DNA from: Streptomyces novaecaesareae
GTDB lineage: Bacteria; Actinomycetota; Actinomycetes; Streptomycetales; Streptomycetaceae
DNA: 64,000 nucleotides
Direction of reading: 5' to 3'
NCBI RefSeq assembly: GCF_000716875.1
Contig: NZ_JNWQ01000006.1
Location: forward strand, 1-64,000
Within the stretch, counting starts at the first letter, position 1; each line of letters starts with the position of its first letter. A program made the position numbers and the translations under genes. Below, one piece after another: positions 57,853-64,000 of the stretch. The notes under the pieces were generated by a model, which searched no databases, was not told the DNA's origin, and saw only the letters and a list, made by a program, of their open reading frames with translations.

Positions 57853-59016
57853 TCAGCCCTTGGTGAGGTGGCGGCCGATCACCAGGCGCTGGATCTGGTT
57901 GGTGCCCTCGACGATCTGCAGCACCTTGGCCTCGCGCATGAACCGCTCCGCCGGGAAGTCCTGGGTGTAGCCGTAGCCGCCGAGCACCTGGACGGCGTCG
58001 GTGGTCACCCGCATCACCGCGTCGGTGCAGAACAGCTTGGCCATCGCCGCCTCCTTGGAGAACGGCCGGCCCGCGTCCTTCAGGCGCGCGGCGGCCAGGT
58101 AGAGCGCACGGCCGGCCTCGATCTGGGTGGCCATGTCGGCGAGCATGAAGGACAGGCCCTGGAACTCGGCGATCGGACGGCCGAACTGGCGCCGGGTGCG
58201 CGCGTAGTCGACCGCGAGGTCGAGCGCGGCCTGGGCGACGCCGATCGCGCAGGCGGCGATGCCCAGGCGACCGGAGTCCAGCGCGGCGAGCGCGATCTGG
58301 AAGCCCTGGCCCTCCTCGCCGACCAGCCGCTCGCGGGGCACCCGGGCGCCGTCGAAGTGCAGCTGCGCGGTCGGCGAGGAGCGCATGCCCATCTTGTGCT
58401 CCGGCGGGGCCGCGGACAGGCCCTGCTGGGTGCCGGGGACGAGCAGGCAGCTGATGCCCTTGGCACCCTCGCCGCCGGTGCGCACCAGGGCGCTGTAGAA
58501 GTCGGCCTGGCCGCCGTGGGTGATCCACGCCTTGGTGCCGTTCACCACGTACGCCTCGCCGTCGAGGTCGGCGCGGGTGCGCAGCGCGGCCGCGTCCGAG
58601 CCGGACTGCGGCTCGGAGAGGCAGTAGGCGCCGAGCTGCTCGCCGGAGAGCATGCCGGGCAGCCACTTGTCGCGCTGCTCGTCGGTGCCGAAGGTGGCCA
58701 GCGCGTGGCAGGACAGGGTGTGCACGCTGACGCCGAGGCCGACGGCCAGCCAGCCGGCCGCGAGCTCCTCCAGCACCTGGAGGTACACCTCGTAGGGCTG
58801 CGCGCCGCCGCCGTACTTCTCGTCGTACGGGAGGGAGAGCAGGCCGGCCTCGCCGAGGGTGCGGAAGACCTCCCGCGGGAAGCGGCCGGCGGCCTCGTCC
58901 TCCGCCGCGCGCGGCTGGAGCTCGCGCTCGACCAGGTCCCGGGTGAGGCTCAGCAGCTCGCGGGCCTCCTCGGTGGGCAGCTGGCGCTCCACGGCTTTCA
59001 CAGGGGAGGGGGTCAT
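57853..59016 (-). CDS. Acyl-CoA dehydrogenase
   Basis: 387 residues from ATG 59016. Typical landmarks are LPYDEKYGGGAQPYEVYLQV (about 68-87), AYCLSEPQSGSDAAALRT (FAD side, about 139-156), WITHGGQADFYSALV and the C-terminal helical block FGRPIAEFQGLSFMLADMAT. The catalytic base Glu of the medium-chain type is in the QIVEGTNQIQRLVIGR end (about 367-382). It oxidises an acyl-CoA to the enoyl-CoA with FAD. A perfect 16-base palindrome lies about 95 bases upstream and may be a TetR-type operator. Confidence 0.94.
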   Translation of the reverse strand: MTPSPVKAVERQLPTEEARELLSLTRDLVERELQPRAAEDEAAGRFPREVFRTLGEAGLLSLPYDEKYGGGAQPYEVYLQVLEELAAGWLAVGLGVSVHTLSCHALATFGTDEQRDKWLPGMLSGEQLGAYCLSEPQSGSDAAALRTRADLDGEAYVVNGTKAWITHGGQADFYSALVRTGGEGAKGISCLLVPGTQQGLSAAPPEHKMGMRSSPTAQLHFDGARVPRERLVGEEGQGFQIALAALDSGRLGIAACAIGVAQAALDLAVDYARTRRQFGRPIAEFQGLSFMLADMATQIEAGRALYLAAARLKDAGRPFSKEAAMAKLFCTDAVMRVTTDAVQVLGGYGYTQDFPAERFMREAKVLQIVEGTNQIQRLVIGRHLTKG

Positions 59017-59109
59017 GGCGGTGGTCGCCTCCTCGATCGGGCGACGGACCGAGCTGTCGGCTGGTCCGGCGCGGGTGTGGCTGGTCGGACCGACCGGCAC
59101 CGGGTTGCG

Positions 59110-59125
59110 GTGAACGGCCGTTCAC
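59110..59125. promoter_or_regulatory. Perfect 16-bp palindrome GTGAACGGCCGTTCAC
   Basis: Each half reads GTGAACGG. It lies between the divergent acyl-CoA dehydrogenase and kinase genes. TetR-type fatty-acid regulators bind GC-containing palindromes of this length; no tetR gene is adjacent. Confidence 0.6.
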
Positions 59126-59213
59126 AGTCGTGGCGAAGCGAGTATGCCCGAAACCCGCGCTGCCGTCACGACCTGCACAGATGAACTGTCCGCAGTGGTG
59201 GGGTACGGCACCG

Positions 59214-59219
59214 TAGGGT
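59214..59219 (+). promoter_or_regulatory. Candidate -10 element for a leaderless kinase mRNA
   Basis: TAGGGT seven bases before the GTG at 59227, with no ribosome site. The -35 is unclear. Confidence 0.45.
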
Positions 59220-59226
59220 TGACGTT

Positions 59227-59883
59227 GTGGCTGCTTTCGGAACCCCCTCCTCCCCTTCCCGGCGCACCCCGGACGACGGGCTGAGCGCGCTGGCCGAGGA
59301 TCTGCGGGCGCTGCCGCCCTCGTGCGGGCCGGTGCGGCTGGTCGCGGTGGACGGGCACGCGGGGTCCGGGAAGACGACCTTCGCCGGGCGGCTGGCGGCG
59401 GCGCTGGGCGGGGCTCCGGTGGTGCACCTGGACGACCTGGCCACCCACAGCGAGCTCTTCGGGTGGACCGGGCGGCTGCGCGAGCAGGTGCTGGAGCCGC
59501 TGGCGGCCGGGCGGGACGCCGCGTACCGGGTGTACGACTGGACGCTGCGCCGCTTCGCGGGCACGGCCGCGGTGCCGGCCGCCCCGGTCGTGCTGGTCGA
59601 GGGGGTCGGCTCGGGACGGCGGGCGGTGCGGCCGTGGCTGGCCCGGGTGATCTGGATGGAGCTGGCCGCCGATGCGGCCCGCCGCCGGGGCGAGGAGCGG
59701 GACGGCCCGGAACTGGCCGAGTTCTGGGCGGGCTGGGCCCGGGCCGAATCGGCGCATTTCGCCGCGGACCCGAGCCGCCCGTACGCCGCGACGCGGGTCG
59801 ACGGGGTGACCGGCCGGATCGCGCCGGGCACCGTCGGTGAACCTTCAACAATCGCCTTGACCTGCGACATCGCCAGGATTTAG
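59227..59883 (+). CDS. Uridine-kinase-like P-loop protein
   Basis: 218 residues from GTG 59227. VRLVAVDGHAGSGKTTFAGR (about 36-55) is an intact Walker A, followed by APVVHLDDLATHSELFGWTG and a Lid-like DWTLRRFAGTAAVP, then VVLVEGVGSG (about 123-132) as in uridine kinase/phosphoribulokinase-like enzymes. The acceptor is probably a nucleoside or small molecule; streptomycetes have many such uncharacterised proteins. A hairpin at 59931 ends the transcript. Confidence 0.82.
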   Translation: MAAFGTPSSPSRRTPDDGLSALAEDLRALPPSCGPVRLVAVDGHAGSGKTTFAGRLAAALGGAPVVHLDDLATHSELFGWTGRLREQVLEPLAAGRDAAYRVYDWTLRRFAGTAAVPAAPVVLVEGVGSGRRAVRPWLARVIWMELAADAARRRGEERDGPELAEFWAGWARAESAHFAADPSRPYAATRVDGVTGRIAPGTVGEPSTIALTCDIARI

Positions 59884-59930
59884 GTTCTCCTCAGTCGCCG
59901 GAACGAAAGCGTCCGGCGCCTCGGACCCGG

Positions 59931-59964
59931 CGCCCCCGGCTTGTTCCCCCGTGAGCCGGGGGCG
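59931..59964. terminator. 11-bp hairpin after the kinase gene
   Basis: CGCCCCCGGCT (59931-59941) pairs perfectly with 59954-59964 around a 12-base loop. It opens the 326-base gap before the ATPase gene. Confidence 0.7.
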
Positions 59965-60099
59965 TCGTCCGGTCCCCTTCCGAATCTCGCTCCCCCGCCG
60001 CCCCGCTCAGTGCCCGTTTCGGTGCCCGGCCGCTCAACAGCCGCCCGTACGATCGCATTTGACCCCCTTCGGCACCCTTCCGGATCAGCCCGGCCCCGG

Positions 60100-60128
60100 T
60101 ACGATTTCCTGGCGGGCGCATATGCGCC
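60100..60128 (+). promoter_or_regulatory. TACGAT -10 element with 14-bp palindrome at the start site
   Basis: TACGAT (60100-60105) is a good -10. Ten bases later comes GGCGCATATGCGCC (60115-60128), a perfect palindrome placed at or just after the expected start site, 81 bases before the ATPase GTG. It could be an operator. The rest of 59884-60209 holds no gene. Confidence 0.4.
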
Positions 60129-60209
60129 GCAGGGGCTCGACGACCACCGGCCAGGCCGCGCGCACGCGAGTCGCCGGCCGAGCCCCGGGCCACACCGCGG
60201 GGGGCGTGA

Positions 60210-62315
60210 GTGACGACGGTGGACAGTTCGGACAGCACGGCGGGCGGCCCGGACCGGCTCGCCGACCGGGCCTGGCTTCGCGCCATGGACGCCTACACGG
60301 CCGGTGCGTACACCCGGGCCGAGGAGGAGTTCCGGGCGGCCGTCCGGCTGGACCCGGGCATGGCCGACGCATGGCTCGGCCTGCACGCGCTGCGCAGCGA
60401 CACCTCGGCGGCGCTGCTGGCGATGTACCGCCACCAGAAGCGCTTCGGCGAACAGCGGCGACTGCACCGACGGCCGCTCAGTTCCTGGTACTGGCTGGGC
60501 TGGTGGGTCCAGCCCGTGCTGGAGGACGCCCGCGACCTCGCGCTGGCGCACGCCTCGCACTGGCTGGACGGCCGCCACCTGGCCGAGCTGGACCGCGCGC
60601 TGGAGCAGTGCCCGGCACCCAGCGAGGACCCGTCCGCCCGCTTCCTGTACGCCTGCCGGTCCTACCTGCTCAAGGACTGGGAGCAGCTGATCCGGGACAC
60701 CGACCGCCTGCTGGACGACCCGATGCTCGGCATCGAGGCCGGACTGTTCGCCGGGATGGCGCGGGTGCGGCTGGACATGTGCGCGCAGGCGCAGGCCCCA
60801 CTGGCCGCCTCGCTCGCCCGCTGCCGCTCCGAGCAGCCGCAGCGCAAGGAGCTGCGGTACTGGCTGGCACGGGCGTACGAGGGCGCCGGGCGCAGTGCGG
60901 CGGCGCTGCCGCTCTACCGGGCGGTGCACCGGGCGGATCCGGCGTTCATGGACACCGCGGCACGGCTGGCCGCCATCTCGGCCGAGGACGGGCTCGCGGA
61001 CGGGCTCACGGACGGCGTCGCCGACGGGCTCGCGGACGGGCTGCTCATGGGCGGGCGTTCGGGCGGGGCCGAGAACGCCGGGCCGGGCGTCGAGGCCGGC
61101 TTCCCGGACGACGCCGGGTACACCGCCGGGTACGCCGCCGGGCCGGGGTTCGGCGAGGAGTTCGAGGACGGAGCCGGGCAGGACGGCGCGACCGTCTCCG
61201 GCGACGGGGTGCTGGACGGCGGGATGCCGAACGGCGGCGTGCCGAACGGCGGGCCCCCGCTGGACGCCGGCCTGGCGGACGACGGCCTGCTGGAGGGGAC
61301 GCTCGCCGACGGCACACCGCAGGCCGCCGGTGAGCGGTCCGGATCGGGCGGCCCCCAGAGCGGCCCCGCCGCACCTCCGCCCCCGCCCTCGCCGCTGCCG
61401 GTCCGCGGCCAGGCGCAGCCCCGGGCGGCGGCCGCGCCCGCGCCCCGGCCGGACAGCGACGAGCGGGAGTTGGACGCCGCCCTTGCCGAACTCTCGCTGA
61501 TGGTCGGCATGGAGCCGGTGAAGCGCCAAGTCCGCGCGCTGTCCGCCCAGTTGAGAATGTCGCGACTGCGGGCCGCACAGGGCCTGCCGGTTCAGCCGCC
61601 CAAGCGCCACTTCGTCTTCTCCGGCCCCTCCGGCACCGGCAAGACCACCGTGGCCCGTATCCTCGGCCGGGTCTTCCACGCCCTCGGCCTGCTCTCCGGC
61701 GACCACCTGGTGGAGGCCCAACGCGCGGACCTGGTGGGCGAGTTCCTCGGCCAGACCGCCGTCAAGGCGAACGAGCTGATCGACTCCGCGCTGGACGGGG
61801 TGCTGTTCATCGACGAGGCGTACAGCCTCTCCAACTCCGGCTACACCAAGGGCGACGCGTACGGCGACGAGGCGCTCCAGGTGCTGCTCAAGCGCGCCGA
61901 GGACAACCGGGACCGGCTGGTGGTGATCCTGGCCGGCTACCCCGAGGGCATGAACCGACTTCTCGCCACCAACCCCGGCCTCAACTCCCGCTTCACCACC
62001 CGGGTCGACTTCCCGAGCTACCGCCCGGGCGAGCTGACCGCGATCGGCGCCGCGCTGGCCGGCCGGGACGGCGACGGCTGGGACGAGGACGCCGCCGAGG
62101 AGCTGGCCAGCATCTGCACCCACGTGGTCCGCGAGGGCTGGATCGACGAGCTGGGCAACGGCCGGTTCATCCGCACCCTGTACGAGAAGTCCTGCGCCTA
62201 CCGGGACCTGCGGCTGTCGCTGCTGCGCGAGCCGCCCGGACGGGAGGACCTGGCCACGCTGCGCCTGCCGGACCTCGTCCAGGCGTACGGGGAGCTGATC
62301 GACGGCCGGGGCTGA
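60210..62315 (+). CDS. AAA+ ATPase with TPR-like N terminus (EccA/CbbX type)
   Basis: 701 residues from GTG 60210. The N-terminal third (about 20-250) is helical, with TPR-like units such as AYTAGAYTRAEEEFRAAVRL and ELRYWLARAYEGAGRSAAAL. A Gly/Asp/Pro-rich linker of about 170 residues includes DGLADGLTDGVADGLADGL and GGMPNGGVPNGG runs. The AAA+ domain (about 428-650) has LSLMVGMEPVKRQVRALSAQ, Walker A HFVFSGPSGTGKTTVARILG, Walker B GVLFIDEAYSLSNSGY, and the arginine-finger stretch GLNSRFTTRVDFP. TPR plus CbbX-type AAA is the EccA architecture of type VII secretion, but no other ESX gene is in view. Confidence 0.88.
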   Translation: MTTVDSSDSTAGGPDRLADRAWLRAMDAYTAGAYTRAEEEFRAAVRLDPGMADAWLGLHALRSDTSAALLAMYRHQKRFGEQRRLHRRPLSSWYWLGWWVQPVLEDARDLALAHASHWLDGRHLAELDRALEQCPAPSEDPSARFLYACRSYLLKDWEQLIRDTDRLLDDPMLGIEAGLFAGMARVRLDMCAQAQAPLAASLARCRSEQPQRKELRYWLARAYEGAGRSAAALPLYRAVHRADPAFMDTAARLAAISAEDGLADGLTDGVADGLADGLLMGGRSGGAENAGPGVEAGFPDDAGYTAGYAAGPGFGEEFEDGAGQDGATVSGDGVLDGGMPNGGVPNGGPPLDAGLADDGLLEGTLADGTPQAAGERSGSGGPQSGPAAPPPPPSPLPVRGQAQPRAAAAPAPRPDSDERELDAALAELSLMVGMEPVKRQVRALSAQLRMSRLRAAQGLPVQPPKRHFVFSGPSGTGKTTVARILGRVFHALGLLSGDHLVEAQRADLVGEFLGQTAVKANELIDSALDGVLFIDEAYSLSNSGYTKGDAYGDEALQVLLKRAEDNRDRLVVILAGYPEGMNRLLATNPGLNSRFTTRVDFPSYRPGELTAIGAALAGRDGDGWDEDAAEELASICTHVVREGWIDELGNGRFIRTLYEKSCAYRDLRLSLLREPPGREDLATLRLPDLVQAYGELIDGRG

Positions 62316-62340
62316 GCCCGCCCGGAGGCGAGCGCGGGAG

Positions 62341-63330
62341 TCACGCCTCCCTGAGCAGCGCGGCCTCGCGCTCGGGGTCGAGCCCGACGGCGGCCCGGTC
62401 GGAGCGCTGCGGGGCGGTGCCGCCGATCGCCTGCAGCCAGGCCCAGGTGGACTCGACCGTCTCCTCGACCGGCCGGCAGCGCAGCCCGGCGCCGACGGCG
62501 CGCTCGACCGAGCCGGTGTGCAGGAAGTCGTACAGCTCGCCGGGTGCCAGCCAGATCGGCAGCTCGGTCCACGGTTCGATGCCCGCCGCCAGGATCCGCT
62601 CGGGGTCGGTCCAGCGCAGTTCGGCGTCCGAGCCGGTGGCCCGCACGCAGGCCTCCAGCAGCTCCCCCATCGTGGCGTGGCCGGACGGGCTGACCAGGTT
62701 GTACGGGCCGCCGAGGCGGGCCACCACCGCGTCCAGGGTCCAGGCCGCGAGGTCGCGGGCGTCGATGTACTGCAGCGCCAGCTCGCGCGGCCCGGGGGCG
62801 AGTACCGGGCCGCCGCGGGCGATCCGGTTCAGCCACCAGGGCAGTCGGCCGATGTTCTCGTGCGGGCCGAGGATCAGCCCGGCGCGGGCGAGCAGGGCCT
62901 GCCCGCCGAACTCCGCCTCCAGAGCCAGTTCGGCGCCGCGCTTGGCCTCGGCGTAGGGCACCTCGCCGGTGAGGTCGGGCGACGAGGCGACCGCCGGCGC
63001 CGACTCGCCCGCGTCGGCGACCAGCGGGTACTCGTACACCGACCGGCTGGAGACGTACGCGTAGTGGCCGACCCGGCCGTTCAGTACCCGGGCGCTGTCG
63101 CGCACCGCGGCCGGGGCCCAGGACCAGGTGTCCACCACTGCGTCCCACTCCTCCGCCCCCAGCGCCGCGAGCCCGTCCTCGGCCGTGCGGTCGCCCTTCA
63201 GCACCCGGACGCCCTCGGGCGCGGGCTGCGTGCCGCGGTTGAGGGCCGTCACCTCCCAACCCCTGGCCAGCGCCTCCTCGGCGACGACCCGTCCGACGAA
63301 CTTGGTTCCACCCAGCAGGAGAAGTCTCAT
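62341..63330 (-). CDS. NAD-dependent epimerase/dehydratase-like protein
   Basis: 329 residues from ATG 63330 (MRLLLLGGTKFVGRVVAEEA), an extended-SDR GxxGxxG-like start in the GGTKFVGR form. The YxxxK pair is in EVPYAEAKRGAELALEAEFG (about 133-152), with SRSVYEYPLV just before it. Typical sugar-epimerase partners are absent; GGTKFVG-type proteins include plant CSP41/RNA-binding and bacterial nucleoside-sugar variants. The substrate is unknown. It is convergent with the ATPase gene with only 25 bases between them. Confidence 0.88.
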   Translation of the reverse strand: MRLLLLGGTKFVGRVVAEEALARGWEVTALNRGTQPAPEGVRVLKGDRTAEDGLAALGAEEWDAVVDTWSWAPAAVRDSARVLNGRVGHYAYVSSRSVYEYPLVADAGESAPAVASSPDLTGEVPYAEAKRGAELALEAEFGGQALLARAGLILGPHENIGRLPWWLNRIARGGPVLAPGPRELALQYIDARDLAAWTLDAVVARLGGPYNLVSPSGHATMGELLEACVRATGSDAELRWTDPERILAAGIEPWTELPIWLAPGELYDFLHTGSVERAVGAGLRCRPVEETVESTWAWLQAIGGTAPQRSDRAAVGLDPEREAALLREA

Positions 63331-63433
63331 GCCGGCCACTCTCCTCCGAGGGCGGCCGGCATGGAACGGCTGCATGCTCTGGGCAGAATCGCCGGGAGAG
63401 GACACGCCCTCGGTGAACACGGGAACCCGGCAG

Positions 63434-63487
63434 CGCCCGGGCGGTCGCGAGGGCCCGGGCGGTCGCGGTCGCCTAGGCGGTCGCGCG
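63434..63487 (-). repeat. Stop-codon repeat: 3 x 18 bp
   Basis: On the minus strand units 63470-63487, 63452-63469 and 63434-63451 share GACCGCC at the same phase. The CBS-protein stop TAG (complement of 63473-63475) is in the gene-proximal unit. Confidence 0.85.
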
Positions 63488-64000
63488 GTGGTCCGGGTCG
63501 TGCATCTCCCCGATCAGCTCCTCCAGGACGTCCTCCAGCGTGACCACGCCGAGCGTGCGCCCGTCCTGGTCCAGGACGGCGGCCAGGTGGCAGGCCGCGC
63601 GGCGCATCGCGCCGAGGGCGTCGTCCAGCGGGAGGCCGCCGCGCAGCGCCGTGATCGGCCGCCACAGGCGGGCCGGGATCGGCGCCGAGGGCTCCTCCAC
63701 GTCGAGGATGTCCTTGAGGTGGACGTAGCCGAGGTAGCCGTGGCCGGCCGGGTCGCCGTCGGTGACCGGGAAGCGCGAGAAGCCGGTGCGCAGGGCGAGC
63801 TCCTCGACCTCGGCGGCGGTCGCCTTGGTGTCCACGGTGACCAGCTGCTCGGGCTTGAGCAACACCTCGGTGACCGGTCGGCGGCCCAGCTCCAGGGCGT
63901 CCTCCAGGCGCTCCTGGCGGTCCTCGTCGAGCAGGCCGGCGTCCCGGGAGTCGACCAGCAGGTACATCAGCTGCTCGGTGGTGAAGACCGACTCGACCTC
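63473..64000 (-). CDS. CBS-pair/HlyC-CorC-type membrane protein, 5' end outside window
   Basis: The frame is open to the right edge, giving 175 visible codons of the C-terminal part. EVESVFTTEQLMYLLVDSRD then AGLLDEDRQERLEDALELGR is the linker before the CBS pair of CNNM/HlyC-type proteins. Two CBS motifs follow: VTEVLLKPEQLVTVDTKATA to GYLGYVHLKDILDVEEPSAP, and ITALRGGLPLDDALGAMRRA to RTLGVVTLEDVLEELIGEMH. The expected DUF21 membrane domain lies outside the window. Members affect Mg/Co handling or membrane stability. It ends in an 18-base repeat. Confidence 0.85.
   Translation of the reverse strand, partial: EVESVFTTEQLMYLLVDSRDAGLLDEDRQERLEDALELGRRPVTEVLLKPEQLVTVDTKATAAEVEELALRTGFSRFPVTDGDPAGHGYLGYVHLKDILDVEEPSAPIPARLWRPITALRGGLPLDDALGAMRRAACHLAAVLDQDGRTLGVVTLEDVLEELIGEMHDPDHRATA

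Overview
The window is very GC-rich, third-codon-position-GC actinobacterial chromosome. Several loci point to the family Streptomycetaceae (Streptomyces or Kitasatospora; I cannot separate them from this stretch): a smeA-sffA sporulation-septum pair next to rbpA, a DUF574 SAM methyltransferase, a Ku gene, many regulators, and GTG or apparently leaderless starts. I saw no rRNA, tRNA, CRISPR array, prophage or biosynthetic gene cluster. It is an ordinary core/accessory mosaic of about 60 protein genes, plus a few decayed ones.

Layout. 1-4.7 kb: exported CehA/McbA-like hydrolase (cut by the left edge), a P-loop-like protein lacking its lysine, a DinB protein, a deletion-wrecked ECF41 sigma locus and a methyltransferase. 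4.8-9 kb: a two-component system divergent from an FtsX-type permease; the gap between them holds repeated GGTAGG-N6-CCTACC sites and a 64-bp inverted-repeat element. 9-17 kb: MFS exporter, AAC(3)-like acetyltransferase behind a DNA-damage (PafBC-type) promoter, M1 peptidase, rhodanese, methyltransferase, secreted small protein, polysaccharide deacetylase. 17-22 kb: DUF574 methyltransferase, Fpg/Nei glycosylase, SRPBCC protein, then disulfide cassette 1 (membrane protein, DsbA-like, VKOR). 22-29 kb: RibD/DHFR-like reductase, adenosine deaminase, semialdehyde dehydrogenase, Ku and a GABA-type permease. 29-33.5 kb: XRE-TPR regulator, then a trypsin-like protease sitting between two gene remnants (beta-helix tail, EI24 C-terminal half), and an SLT-type protein. 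33.5-43.5 kb: glycosyltransferase, HIT-like protein, FAD/Fe-S oxidoreductase, TetR and a divergent membrane protein, thioesterase, CBS protein, slipin, family-5-like uracil-DNA glycosylase, CHAD protein. 43.6-46 kb: disulfide cassette 2, a paralogue of cassette 1. 46-57 kb: NUDIX, serine hydrolase, GNAT, ankyrin, smeA-sffA, rbpA (SigR-type promoter), fxsA, lnt, GNAT, amidohydrolase, Lrp. 57-64 kb: small Cys-containing protein, acyl-CoA dehydrogenase, uridine-kinase-like protein, EccA-like AAA+ ATPase, epimerase, and a CBS/HlyC-type protein cut by the right edge.

Main points for follow-up. (1) Ten genes have short tandem repeats (unit 9-30 bp) laid over the stop codon, always with the working stop in the gene-proximal copy and the extra copies downstream; seven of ten units are multiples of three. 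(2) Two copies of a three-gene disulfide cassette share a membrane protein with a conserved Cys pair. (3) An ECF41 locus was fused by deletion while keeping its own promoter. (4) A PafBC-type promoter lies in front of an aminoglycoside-acetyltransferase-like gene. Functional calls rest on motif recognition from memory; no database search was run.
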